Of a stretch of DNA of 10,307 nt, positions 1-7,037 are shown piece after piece. The stretch comes from Desulfobacteraceae bacterium. GTDB taxonomy: Bacteria > Desulfobacterota > Desulfobacteria > Desulfobacterales > SG8-13. A model generated the notes under the pieces. It saw only the letters and a program-made list of their open reading frames with translations. It had not been told where the DNA came from and made no database searches. Each line of letters begins with the position of its first letter. The first letter of the stretch is position 1. The position numbers were made by a program, and so were the translations under genes. The stretch covers positions 1 to 10,307 of the forward strand of contig JARFQH010000151.1 of NCBI GenBank assembly GCA_029287875.1. The letters run 5' to 3'.

Positions 1-1
1 G

Positions 2-52
2 TTGATGCGCTATCTTGAGTATAAACTGGTGCCGTGGAAAGGCAAGATGTAG
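2..52 (+). CDS. C-terminal end of an upstream gene (partial)
   Basis: An open frame enters from the left edge and stops at TAG 50-52. The visible tail reads LMRYLEYKLVPWKGKM. A basic tail with an aromatic residue before a terminal 'PW-basic' motif resembles the cytoplasmic C-termini of NitT/TauT-type ABC permeases, but 16 residues cannot establish a family. The next start codon follows after 10 nt, and its Shine-Dalgarno site overlaps this stop. That spacing argues that this is a genuine gene end rather than a chance frame. Confidence 0.45.
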   Translation: MMRYLEYKLVPWKGKM

Positions 53-62
53 GGACTTCGAC

Positions 63-191
63 ATGGCTACTTTTGATGTCGACATCGGGGTCATCGGCGG
101 CGCGGCGGCCGGATTGACCATTGCCGCCGGTGCCGCTCAGCTCGGTGCGAGGACCCTGCTCATCGACAAGCACAGCCTGCAGCCTGGATGA
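63..191 (+). pseudogene. Truncated FAD-dependent oxidoreductase (mercuric-reductase-like), N-terminal stub
   Basis: ATG 63 has a good Shine-Dalgarno site (AGGGA, 51-55, 7-nt spacer). It encodes 42 residues and stops at TGA 189-191. Residues 5-37 match the first beta-alpha-beta unit of class I pyridine nucleotide-disulfide oxidoreductases: DVDIGVIGG, then AAGL, and an acidic end of strand 2 at LLIDK. The dinucleotide-binding motif is GGAAAG (residues 12-17), so the second Gly of GxGxxG is Ala. In the family, LGGDC with the redox-active cysteines should follow 'DKHSL'. Here the frame turns to QPG and ends, so FAD-binding completion, NAD(P)-binding and dimerisation domains (over 400 residues) are missing. 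It is best read as a deletion remnant. A translated micropeptide cannot be excluded. As I recall, such flavoproteins often occur beside or fused to TVP38/TMEM64 proteins, and one lies downstream. Confidence 0.75.
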
Positions 192-199
192 GTTTACAA

Positions 200-254
200 C
201 CTAAGCGTTTGGCCCGAGGCCGGAGCAGAAATGCGGTGACACCGCTAGCTTAGG
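200..254. repeat. Inverted repeat between flavoprotein stub and TVP38 gene
   Basis: CCTAAGC (200-206) is the exact reverse complement of GCTTAGG (248-254). Inside lies a 13-bp near-palindrome, GCGGTGACACCGC (233-245), with arms of six bases and one central base. The 3' arm is not followed by a T-run, so a factor-independent terminator is unlikely. Its position directly after the truncated flavoprotein suggests a deletion or insertion scar, which is an inference. The rest of the gap (255-323) holds only the Shine-Dalgarno site of the next gene (GGAG, 312-315). Confidence 0.5.
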
Positions 255-323
255 ACTCACTCAAAAATACCGTCACATTTTGGACACCGATGCATCCCGT
301 CCGGCTTAACCGGAGATCGATAT

Positions 324-1022
324 ATGCAAGAAAATGGACAAGTGCCGACCGGCAGCCGCAGCAAGGCGATTGTCAAGGCCCTCATCTTGGCGGCGTTCAT
401 CGTCGGTGCCATTGTTCTGGTTCGCTTCACGCCGGTAAAAGGCTACCTGACAACAGGGCAGTTGGGGCGTTTTCTGGACACAGCCGGTCTCTGGGCGCCA
501 CTGGTCTTTATCCTCATCTACACGGTGGGGGTTTGCCTGTTTGTTCCGGGGACCTTTTTGACCGGTCTGGGCGCCGCGATTTTCGGGCCTTACCTGGGGT
601 TCATCTATGTTTGGTTTGGTGCGATTCTGGGTGCCAGCGCGGCTTTTGTCATCGGGCGCACCCTCGGCCGCGAATTTGCCGCTTCTCTGGTCGGCGATCG
701 ATTGAAAAAGTATGACGAGGCCATCGAACGCAACGGGTTTGCCACCGTGCTCTACCTGCGGCTGGTCTACTTTCCTTTCACTCCCATGAATTTCGGCATG
801 GGCCTGACGCGGGTGCGATTTTGGGATTATATCGCCGGGACGGGACTGGGCATTGTCGTCGGAACGTTTATCTTTACTTTTTTCATCGGAACGCTCAAGG
901 AGGTCTGGACGTCGGGAGACTGGGGGCAACTGATCTCGTTCAAGGTGTTTTTCTCCCTTGCATTATTTGGTTTTTCATTCTTTATTCCAAAAATTATCAA
1001 GAAACTCAGGGGCGAAACCTGA
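324..1022 (+). CDS. TVP38/TMEM64 family membrane protein (DedA superfamily)
   Basis: This is a 232-residue integral inner-membrane protein of the SNARE-associated/VTT domain family. The role is not certain; DedA-superfamily members are linked to lipid scrambling and membrane homeostasis. The sequence shows a first helix at about 16-34, a helix at 57-75, and a re-entrant region at about 75-110 with the family signature FVPGTFLTGLGAAIFGP, then GA-LGAS and IGRTLGRE (110-117). A second conserved block is LRLVYFPFTPMNFGMGLT (145-162), followed by a Y-x(6)-G-x(3)-GT stretch and a final helix at about 205-222 with a basic tail KIIKKLRG. Length is typical for the bacterial family. ATG 324 has GGAG 8 nt upstream; an overlapping frame starting at 290 has no family match. 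It stands alone, with 301 nt to the next start. It may once have worked with the flavoprotein whose stub lies upstream. Confidence 0.9.
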   Translation: MQENGQVPTGSRSKAIVKALILAAFIVGAIVLVRFTPVKGYLTTGQLGRFLDTAGLWAPLVFILIYTVGVCLFVPGTFLTGLGAAIFGPYLGFIYVWFGAILGASAAFVIGRTLGREFAASLVGDRLKKYDEAIERNGFATVLYLRLVYFPFTPMNFGMGLTRVRFWDYIAGTGLGIVVGTFIFTFFIGTLKEVWTSGDWGQLISFKVFFSLALFGFSFFIPKIIKKLRGET

Positions 1023-1144
1023 TCCGCTAGGTTTGTTCCGAGTTTCCGGATTTACTAATGAGTTCATTTCCCACTCGACCTTAAAAAATGGTGCTCTCGC
1101 CCACTTCGTTCGAGTCCGGAGAGTTAACTGAGGATATAAGACTC

Positions 1145-1163
1145 GGCGTTCTCTGAGAGCGCC
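1145..1163. promoter_or_regulatory. Hairpin in the aconitase leader region
   Basis: GGCGTTCTC (1145-1153) pairs with GAGAGCGCC (1155-1163) with one T-G wobble and a single unpaired base between the arms. Folded RNA would open two or three pairs to form a loop. There is no T-run on the 3' side, so it is not a standard terminator for the TVP38 gene. If transcription starts at the nearby TATAAG (1135-1140), the hairpin would sit at the very 5' end of the message and could act as a stability element. Alternatively it is a protein-binding palindrome. Confidence 0.35.
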
Positions 1164-1304
1164 GCGAGAGATATGGCAAAAAATGATTCTATGCCGATTG
1201 ATTTTGTTTCTTTTTAGTAAAATGACGAACTGATTTCCGCTCCGGTTCATCATCGAAGGCATCGTGGTGGGCCAAAGGGCTTTCGAACTACCCGTCTAAC
1301 CCAT

Positions 1305-1310
1305 GAGGAG
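1305..1310 (+). promoter_or_regulatory. Ribosome binding site of acnA
   Basis: GAGGAG lies 5 nt before ATG 1316 and is a near-ideal Shine-Dalgarno match. A second purine-rich site, GAGAGG (1322-1327), precedes an in-frame ATG at 1334, so the start could be six codons later. The upstream site is stronger and I chose it. Confidence 0.7.
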
Positions 1311-1315
1311 TACTT

Positions 1316-4066
1316 ATGAAACGAGAGGATTTTATGCGACGGATCTCCGTTCACGGCCGGCAATACAGCATTGCGGACATCAAACAGCTGCAGGAAAACG
1401 GCGTGGCGGATATCGACCGGCTGCCGTTTTCCATCCGCATTCTGGTTGAAAATCTGCTGAGAAAACTCGATGGCCGCATCGTGCGGGAGGAAGACCTGCT
1501 CAATATCGCCCGCTGGCAGAAAACTTACAGCGCTCCGGTGGAAATCCCCTACCACCCGGCCAGGGTGTTGATGCAGGACTTCACCGGCGTTCCGGCCGTG
1601 GTCGATCTGGCCGCCATGCGTGATGCCGTAAAAGAACTGGGGGGGGATCCGGTGAAGATCAACCCCCTGGTACCGGTGGACTTGATCGTGGACCATTCCG
1701 TTCAGCTCGATTACTTCGGCAGCGACAGAGCCCTGACCAAGAACGTAGACAGAGAATACGCACGCAACGGCGAACGGTATGCCCTCCTCAAGTGGGCCCA
1801 GAAAAGTTTCGACAATTTCAGAGTCGTGCCGCCCAATTCCGGCATCTGCCATCAGGTCAACCTGGAATATCTCGGCCGGGTGGTGGTCACCGAAGGAAAT
1901 GACGACACGCTTCAGGCCTACCCGGACACTCTGGTGGGAACCGACTCCCACACGACGATGATCGACGGTATCGGGGTCATGGGTTGGGGGGTCGGGGGTA
2001 TCGAGGCCGAAGCGGTCATGCTGGGCCAGCCTTACTACATGTCGATTCCCCAGGTAATCGGTGTGCGCATGACCGGCGAGCTCAAACCCGGGGTGACCGC
2101 TACCGACCTGGTGCTGGTGGTCACCGAGATGCTCAGAAAACACAACGTGGTCGAGAAGTTTGTCGAGTATTTCGGACCGGGAATGAAGAAGTTGACCGTC
2201 CCGGATCGCGCCACGATTGCCAACATGACGCCCGAATACGGGGCCACCCTCGGTTTTTTCCCGGTGGACGAGAAAACCGTCGACTACCTGAAACTCACCA
2301 ACCGCAAAGACCAGGCGAAAATTGTCGAGGCTTACACCAAGGCTAACGGGCTTTTTTACAGTGGCACGGAAAATCCGGAATACAGCCAGGTATTGGAGTT
2401 GGACCTGTCCACCGTCGCGCCGTCGGTAGCCGGGCCCGCCCGGCCCCAAGACCGGATCGTGCTGCCAGATTTGAAGGGCGCTTTTGCGGGAGTGCTCGGG
2501 TGTGAGTACGATCGCGATGCCGATCTGGCGCATCTGTCGCAGTTCCACGATGAGTCCGGCTCGCAGACCATGCGCTCCCCGGTCTGCCATCCGGTCAACT
2601 CCAGAACCTACGAGGTGAATCTTTTCGGCAGACCGGAGAGGTTCGGCGACGGCTGCCTGGCCATTGCGGCGATCACCTCCTGCACCAACACCTCCAACCC
2701 GTCCGTTCTTCTGGGGGCCGGCCTGGTGGCCCGCAAAGCCGTGGCACGCGGGTTGAAAGTTCCGTCTTATGTCAAGACATCTCTGGCCCCCGGTTCCAAA
2801 GTCGTCCTGCGCTACCTGGAAGATGCGGGTCTGATGCCCTACTTCGAGGCTCTCGGGTTTCACCTGGCGGCGTTCGGCTGCACCACCTGCATCGGCAACA
2901 GCGGTCCGCTGCACCCCGAAATCGAGCGGATCATCAAGGAGAAAAACCTGACGGTGGCCGCGGTTCTTTCCGGGAACCGGAATTTCGAAGCCCGCATCCA
3001 TCAGAGCGTGAAGGCCAATTACCTGGCGTCGCCCATGCTGGTGGTCGCTTTTGCCCTTGCCGGCCGGATCGATGTGGATCTGACCTTTGAACCGGTGGGA
3101 CTCGATCCCAACGGGGAGCCGGTCTACCTCGAGGACCTCTGGCCTTCCAAAGAGGAAATCGACGCCCTCATCGACAAGCACGTCAAAAGGGCGTTTTACG
3201 CGGAAGAGTACAGCCGGATTTTCGATGGGGATGACTTCTGGCGTCAGCTCGACACCGCCGAGAGTGAAACCTTCAGATGGGATGACCGATCGACTTATAT
3301 CAAACGGCCGCCTTATTTCGACAACTTCAAACTCGATCTGTCCGCGACGGTCGACATCAAAGACGCCGCCACCCTGATGCTGCTCGGCGACACCGTGACC
3401 ACCGACCACATTTCGCCGGCCGGGGCGATTCCGGCCGCCTATCCGGCCGGCCGCTATTTGGTCGCCCAAGGGGTCGAGCCGGTCGATTTCAATTCCTACG
3501 GCTCGCGCAGGGGCAATCATGAAGTCATGATGCGCGGCACATTCGGGAACATCCGCATCAAAAACAAACTCGTGGATCCGAAGGAGGGCAGTTACACCGT
3601 CAAGTTCCCGGAGAAGGAAGAGATATTTGTCTACGATGCCGCCAAAAGCTACCTCGAAGAGCCGAAACCGCTTGTCGTTCTGGCCGGCAAGGAATACGGG
3701 ACCGGTTCATCCCGTGACTGGGCGGCCAAGGGAACCACGCTGCTGGGGATCAAGGCGGTCATTGCCGAATCATTCGAACGGATTCACCGCAGCAATCTGG
3801 TCGGTATGGGGGTCCTGCCCCTGATCTTCAAGGACGGTCAAAACGCGGAGAGTCTTGGCCTGACCGGAGAAGAGACCTACACCATCAGCGGGGTGGCCGG
3901 GATGACGCCGCGCAAGGTCCTGCGGGTCAAAGCCGTCAAACCGGATGGGACGTCAGTTGACTTCGAGACGATTTCCCGGTTGGACACCGACGTGGACGTC
4001 GATTACTTCGAGCACGGCGGTATTCTCCCATTTGTCATCAGAAAACTGATGAAAAGCCGAGGATAG
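1316..4066 (+). CDS. acnA: Aconitate hydratase, AcnA/IRP1 type
   Basis: A 916-residue cytoplasmic [4Fe-4S] enzyme that isomerises citrate to isocitrate via cis-aconitate in the TCA cycle. Length is near that of AcnA and IRP1 (about 890 residues). The three cluster ligands are visible as C456 (ITSCTNTSNPS), C522 and C525 (FGCTTCIGNSGP); the 66/3 spacing equals that of E. coli AcnA (435, 501, 504). Other family blocks are VGTDSHTTMIDGIG (207-220), GWGVGGIEAEAVMLGQP (223-239), SGNRNFEARIH (552-562) and GDTVTTDHISPAGAIPA (691-707). The swivelling domain 4 carries YGSRRGNHEVM (728-738), RGTFGNIRI (740-748) and the active-site loop YGTGSSRDWAAKGT (794-807). No key residue is missing. It is the first gene of a tight run: its TAG stop is followed after 3 nt by the transporter binding-protein gene. 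Stand-alone control by a promoter in the 293-bp upstream gap is likely. Confidence 0.98.
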   Translation: MKREDFMRRISVHGRQYSIADIKQLQENGVADIDRLPFSIRILVENLLRKLDGRIVREEDLLNIARWQKTYSAPVEIPYHPARVLMQDFTGVPAVVDLAAMRDAVKELGGDPVKINPLVPVDLIVDHSVQLDYFGSDRALTKNVDREYARNGERYALLKWAQKSFDNFRVVPPNSGICHQVNLEYLGRVVVTEGNDDTLQAYPDTLVGTDSHTTMIDGIGVMGWGVGGIEAEAVMLGQPYYMSIPQVIGVRMTGELKPGVTATDLVLVVTEMLRKHNVVEKFVEYFGPGMKKLTVPDRATIANMTPEYGATLGFFPVDEKTVDYLKLTNRKDQAKIVEAYTKANGLFYSGTENPEYSQVLELDLSTVAPSVAGPARPQDRIVLPDLKGAFAGVLGCEYDRDADLAHLSQFHDESGSQTMRSPVCHPVNSRTYEVNLFGRPERFGDGCLAIAAITSCTNTSNPSVLLGAGLVARKAVARGLKVPSYVKTSLAPGSKVVLRYLEDAGLMPYFEALGFHLAAFGCTTCIGNSGPLHPEIERIIKEKNLTVAAVLSGNRNFEARIHQSVKANYLASPMLVVAFALAGRIDVDLTFEPVGLDPNGEPVYLEDLWPSKEEIDALIDKHVKRAFYAEEYSRIFDGDDFWRQLDTAESETFRWDDRSTYIKRPPYFDNFKLDLSATVDIKDAATLMLLGDTVTTDHISPAGAIPAAYPAGRYLVAQGVEPVDFNSYGSRRGNHEVMMRGTFGNIRIKNKLVDPKEGSYTVKFPEKEEIFVYDAAKSYLEEPKPLVVLAGKEYGTGSSRDWAAKGTTLLGIKAVIAESFERIHRSNLVGMGVLPLIFKDGQNAESLGLTGEETYTISGVAGMTPRKVLRVKAVKPDGTSVDFETISRLDTDVDVDYFEHGGILPFVIRKLMKSRG
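4059..4063 (+). promoter_or_regulatory. Ribosome binding site of the binding-protein gene, inside the end of acnA
   Basis: GAGGA lies within the last two acnA codons, with 6 nt to ATG 4070. The acnA stop (4064-4066) falls inside the spacer, so ribosomes finishing acnA are placed at this start. This supports co-translation and makes ATG 4070 the preferred start over ATG 4088. Confidence 0.75.
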
Positions 4067-4069
4067 AAA

Positions 4070-5332
4070 ATGACGGCCTTGAAATTGATGAATTTCTATT
4101 CCGGACCAAAGCGGCAGCGGTGTTGCGTGGCAATCCTGCTGCTGTCACTGGCATTATCAATTTGTTGGGCATCATCCGCGGCGGCCGAACCCTTAAGCTG
4201 GGACGATGTTCTGAAGCGGGCCCGGGGGCAGACTGTCGACTGGTTCATGTGGGGGGGATTTCCCAGCACCAACGCCTATGTAAACGGTTTTGTGGCGTCT
4301 CGCGTCAGCGAACTCTACGGGGTCACCTTGCGCCAGGTGCCGGTGACCGATATCGCCGAGGTGATCAGCAAGCTGCTGGTTGAAAAACAGGCCGGAAAAA
4401 CCACGGGCGGCCAGGCCGACCTGCTCTAGATCAACGGCGAAAATTTTCGCACCGCCAAGCGCAACGGCCTGCTCTACGGTCCCTTTGCCGACCGCCTCCC
4501 GAACCAGGTCCTGGTCGATTGGAGTCGACCATCGGTCTACAATGATTTCGGGGAGCCGGTGGAAAACCTGGAGTCTCCCTGGGGCAGCGCCCAGGTCGTG
4601 ATGGTTTACGACAGCGCACGCACACCGACACCACCGGTTTCGATGGGGGCGCTGCTCGAGTGGGTCCGCAGCCACCCGGGACGGTTCACCTATCCGGCGC
4701 CGCCTGATTTTACCGGATCGGTGTTCGTGCGTCAGGTTTTCTACCATGTTTCCGGGGGTGCGGCCATCTGGCAGGAACCGATGAATGAAAAGCGCTTCAG
4801 CGTGGCATCGGAAGAGACCTATCGGACTCTCAGGGAACTGGCCCCTTACCTGTGGCGTGACGGTAAAACCTACCCGGAGAATCCCGAGCGTCTGTCGCAA
4901 CTCTTCGCCGACAAAGAGGTGGACTTTGCCATAAGTTATCATCCGGCCGAGCCCTCGAAAAAGATTCTCGACGGATTGTATCCGCCGACGGTGCGCACGT
5001 TTGTCTTCGAGGAAGGGACCATCGGCAACACCCATTTTGTCGCGATTCCCTTCAACGCCGCTCACAAGGAAGGGGCGATGGTGGTGGCCGATTTTCTTCT
5101 GTCTCCCGAGGCGCAGCTCAAGAAGGCCGATCCCGATGTGTGGGGCGATTTTCCCGCCATCGACGTCAATCGCCTGGATTCGCAGTGGCAGGCCCGGCTT
5201 GCCGAATTGCCACGCGGCGTCGCCACTCTGCCGGACGACGTGTTGCAGAGCCACCGGCTGCCGGAACCGCCCTCTGACATACTGATCCGCCTGGAAAAGG
5301 GTTGGGAAGACCACGTGCTGAAGAAAAGATGA
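4070..5332 (+). pseudogene. ynjB: YnjB-like ABC transporter substrate-binding protein, interrupted by in-frame TAG (codon 120)
   Basis: Read as one frame this is 420 codons, near E. coli YnjB (388 residues as I recall). It is a periplasmic binding protein for an importer commonly annotated as putative thiamine transport. A Sec signal peptide is clear: KRQR (14-17), a hydrophobic core to about 35, and an AxA site, with cleavage expected after A39 before EPLSW. Family blocks are FMWGGFPSTNAYVN (59-72), GGQADLL then a TAG (4427-4429), INGENFR directly after it, ESPWG, TYPAPPDFTGS, PYLWRDGKTYP, IGNTHFVAIP and LLSPEAQLKKADPDVWGD. Homology runs on across the TAG with no frame change. E. coli YnjB, as I remember it, reads DLLWVNGENFR here, so TGG to TAG is the simplest explanation. 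Downstream there is only a GTG (4559) and no plausible signal-bearing restart. Options are a recent nonsense mutation, a sequencing error, or suppression/readthrough. The stop overlaps the next start (ATGA). Confidence 0.85.
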
Positions 5333-6246
5333 TCACGCGAGATCAGGCAACCGATGCAAATGCCCGCACGCGCAGCGGTCCGGGACTGTCCGTATTGACG
5401 CTTTTGTTGACGCCGGCTTTGGGGCTGGTGACGGTCCTGTTCGGCGGGGGACTCTTGCTCGGGTTTCTGCAAAGCCTCGGTTATCTCCCGGCGGCCGGAA
5501 TGGAGGCCTATACTCTGCAGCACTTCGAGAACATCCTGACCGATCCGGGTTTCCTGAAGAGCTTAGGGTTGACCTTTTATATCTCCGCGATGTCGACGAT
5601 TGTCGCCGGTGCGCTCAGTATTTCGGCGGCCCTTTTTTTGATCGGATTTCAAGGACCCCGCCGACTGGTCGATTTCATTTTCGAGATTCCCCTCGCGGTT
5701 CCGCACCTGGTTATCGCAACAGCGGCCGTGTTCTTGCTGGCTCCCAGCGGCATGATCTCGCGGATTCTTCAGGCCGCCGGATTGATCGACGGCGCATCGC
5801 GGTTTCCGCTGCTAATCAACGATCCCTGGTGCATCGGCATCATCGTCACCTATGTCTGGAAGGAGGTTCCGTTCATCACCCTGATGGTCATGGCGGTGTT
5901 GAAGAACACCGGTAAGGAACTGCTGGAGGCGGCCCGCACGTTGAATGCCAATCGCCGGCAATGCTTTCGCTACGTTTTATTGCCGACGATCTTCCCCAGC
6001 CTGGGCGCGGCCTGCCTGATCGTTTTTGCTTACACTTTCGGAGCCTTCGAGGTACCGTATCTTTTGGGGCAGACATACCCCATGACCCTGCCGGTTTGGG
6101 CTTATAGAAACTATAGCGACATCGACCTGATGGCCCGGCCTGAAGGTATCGCCACCGGACTCGTCATCGCAGGCGTGATTATCGCCGCCATCGTGCTCTC
6201 CCAGGCACTGACCCGCATGGCCCGGCGCAGAGGCGTCATCATATGA
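5329..6246 (+). CDS. ABC transporter permease, YnjC N-terminal-half-like
   Basis: A 305-residue inner-membrane permease with a MetI-type transmembrane domain. ATG 5329 overlaps the previous stop as ATGA, with weak purine-rich sequence upstream. The frame is open back to TTG 5302, but the overlap start is preferred. About six helices are visible, near 20-48, 81-106, 117-137, 168-190, 222-243 and 272-294. The cytoplasmic EAA loop that docks on the ATPase is EAARTLNANRRQCFRYVLLP (200-219). The normally invariant Gly is Asn at residue 206. E. coli YnjC is, as I recall, one long protein with two permease halves. Here the halves are separate genes, as in many spermidine, sulfate and iron importers, and this one corresponds to the first half. 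A spermidine-type or iron-type assignment is possible by fold alone. The YnjB-like partner gene favours the YnjBCD family. Confidence 0.9.
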   Translation: MITRDQATDANARTRSGPGLSVLTLLLTPALGLVTVLFGGGLLLGFLQSLGYLPAAGMEAYTLQHFENILTDPGFLKSLGLTFYISAMSTIVAGALSISAALFLIGFQGPRRLVDFIFEIPLAVPHLVIATAAVFLLAPSGMISRILQAAGLIDGASRFPLLINDPWCIGIIVTYVWKEVPFITLMVMAVLKNTGKELLEAARTLNANRRQCFRYVLLPTIFPSLGAACLIVFAYTFGAFEVPYLLGQTYPMTLPVWAYRNYSDIDLMARPEGIATGLVIAGVIIAAIVLSQALTRMARRRGVII

Positions 6247-7037
6247 AACCTCTGAATCGCACGATTATCGGCGGACTGATTTTCTTGGCCGTCGGGCTGC
6301 CGTTCCTCCAACTCGTGATCTGGTCCTTCAGCAACCGTTGGTTCTATCCCGGATTGCTGCCCCAGCTTTGGGGATGGCGGGCCTGGCACTACATCTTCGA
6401 TACGGCCGGTGCCCAGATTGTCGGAGCCATAGGCCAGAGCCTGGCGGTAGCGACGGTGACAGCGGTGATTGCGCTTTTGATCGGACTGCCGGCCGGCCGG
6501 GCGCTCGGTCTCTATGCTTTCAAGGGTAAGGACGTCATCTCTGTCATTCTTATCCTGCCGGTTATCGTGCCGCCGCTGTGCGTCTCGATGGGGCTTCATC
6601 ACTGGTTCATCCGGCTGGGACTGGCGGAATCGTTTTCGGGTGTGGTTCTGGTTCACCTGACCTTTTGTCTGCCTTACACCGTCTTTGTGTTGTGGGGGGT
6701 CTTTTCGAATTATAACCCGGAATTCGAAGACCAGGCGCGATCCCTGGGGGCCTCCACCACCGGTATCGTCCTGCGGGTGATGCTTCCGATGACGCTGCCG
6801 GGTCTGGTGGTGGCGGCCTTGTTCTCCTTTCTGCTCTCCTGGAGCCAGTATCTGGCGACGCTGATTATCGGTGGTGGAAAGATTACCACTCTGCCGATTA
6901 TTCTTTTCGCGTTGATGACCAGCGGAGACCGTCCGGTCGCGGCGGCGGTCAGCCTCGTTTTCGTGGCACCGGCTTTCTTGGCGCTCCTGTTCAGCGCCCG
7001 TTATATGGGCCGGCAAAGCATGGCGGGAATTTGGTAA
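6243..7037 (+). CDS. ABC transporter permease, YnjC C-terminal-half-like
   Basis: A 264-residue second permease subunit that should form a heterodimeric channel with the preceding gene product. ATG 6243 overlaps the upstream stop as ATGA, and AGAGG (6229-6233) lies 9 nt before it. Six helices are visible, near 7-29, 60-90, 98-117, 132-152, 183-207 and 232-251. The EAA loop is complete, EDQARSLGASTTGIVLRVML followed by P (162-182), with the conserved Gly at 169 that its partner lacks. The short periplasmic stretch after helix 1 (RWFYPGLLPQLWGWRAWHYI, 32-51) is a common feature of PotC/CysW-type subunits. Length is typical. Its stop TAA shares one base with the ATPase start. Confidence 0.92.
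   Translation: MKPLNRTIIGGLIFLAVGLPFLQLVIWSFSNRWFYPGLLPQLWGWRAWHYIFDTAGAQIVGAIGQSLAVATVTAVIALLIGLPAGRALGLYAFKGKDVISVILILPVIVPPLCVSMGLHHWFIRLGLAESFSGVVLVHLTFCLPYTVFVLWGVFSNYNPEFEDQARSLGASTTGIVLRVMLPMTLPGLVVAALFSFLLSWSQYLATLIIGGGKITTLPIILFALMTSGDRPVAAAVSLVFVAPAFLALLFSARYMGRQSMAGIW

Larger units (their letters stand above)
1023..1315. other. Intergenic region upstream of aconitase gene
   Basis: No gene is supported in these 293 bases. A TATAAG hexamer at 1135-1140 and a TAAAAT at 1218-1223 could be -10 elements. Neither has a convincing -35 at 16-18 bp, so I do not call a promoter, although the operon promoter most likely lies here. A hairpin is listed separately at 1145-1163. Base composition is more AT-rich than the flanking genes, as expected for a regulatory spacer. 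Confidence 0.5.

Noticed and set aside
192..262. Integron attC site suggested by the inverted repeat
   Set aside because: The ends do not give the paired RYYYAAC and GTTRRRY core sites, and no integrase or cassette structure is visible.
1218..1223. TAAAAT as the -10 of an acnA promoter
   Set aside because: The only TTG-containing candidate upstream, TTGATT at 1198-1203, leaves a 14-bp spacer, which is too short for a sigma-70 promoter.
1250..3520. 756-codon open frame on the - strand across acnA
   Set aside because: It lies entirely antisense to a fully convincing aconitase and its start region. Its translation is low-complexity and rich in His, Gly, Asp and Arg, typical of the complement of GC-rich codons, with no recognisable domain.
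4427..4429. TAG as a functional pyrrolysine codon
   Set aside because: The residue here in the family is Trp in a binding protein, not the pyrrolysine site of a methylamine methyltransferase, and no pyl gene is in the window. Incidental readthrough remains possible and is kept as a finding.
4193..5314. 373-codon open frame on the - strand across the binding-protein gene
   Set aside because: It mirrors a frame with clear YnjB homology on the + strand. The translated sequence has no motif and no ribosome site. Similar antisense frames occur across the permeases (6111-7016) and ATPase (7172-8011).
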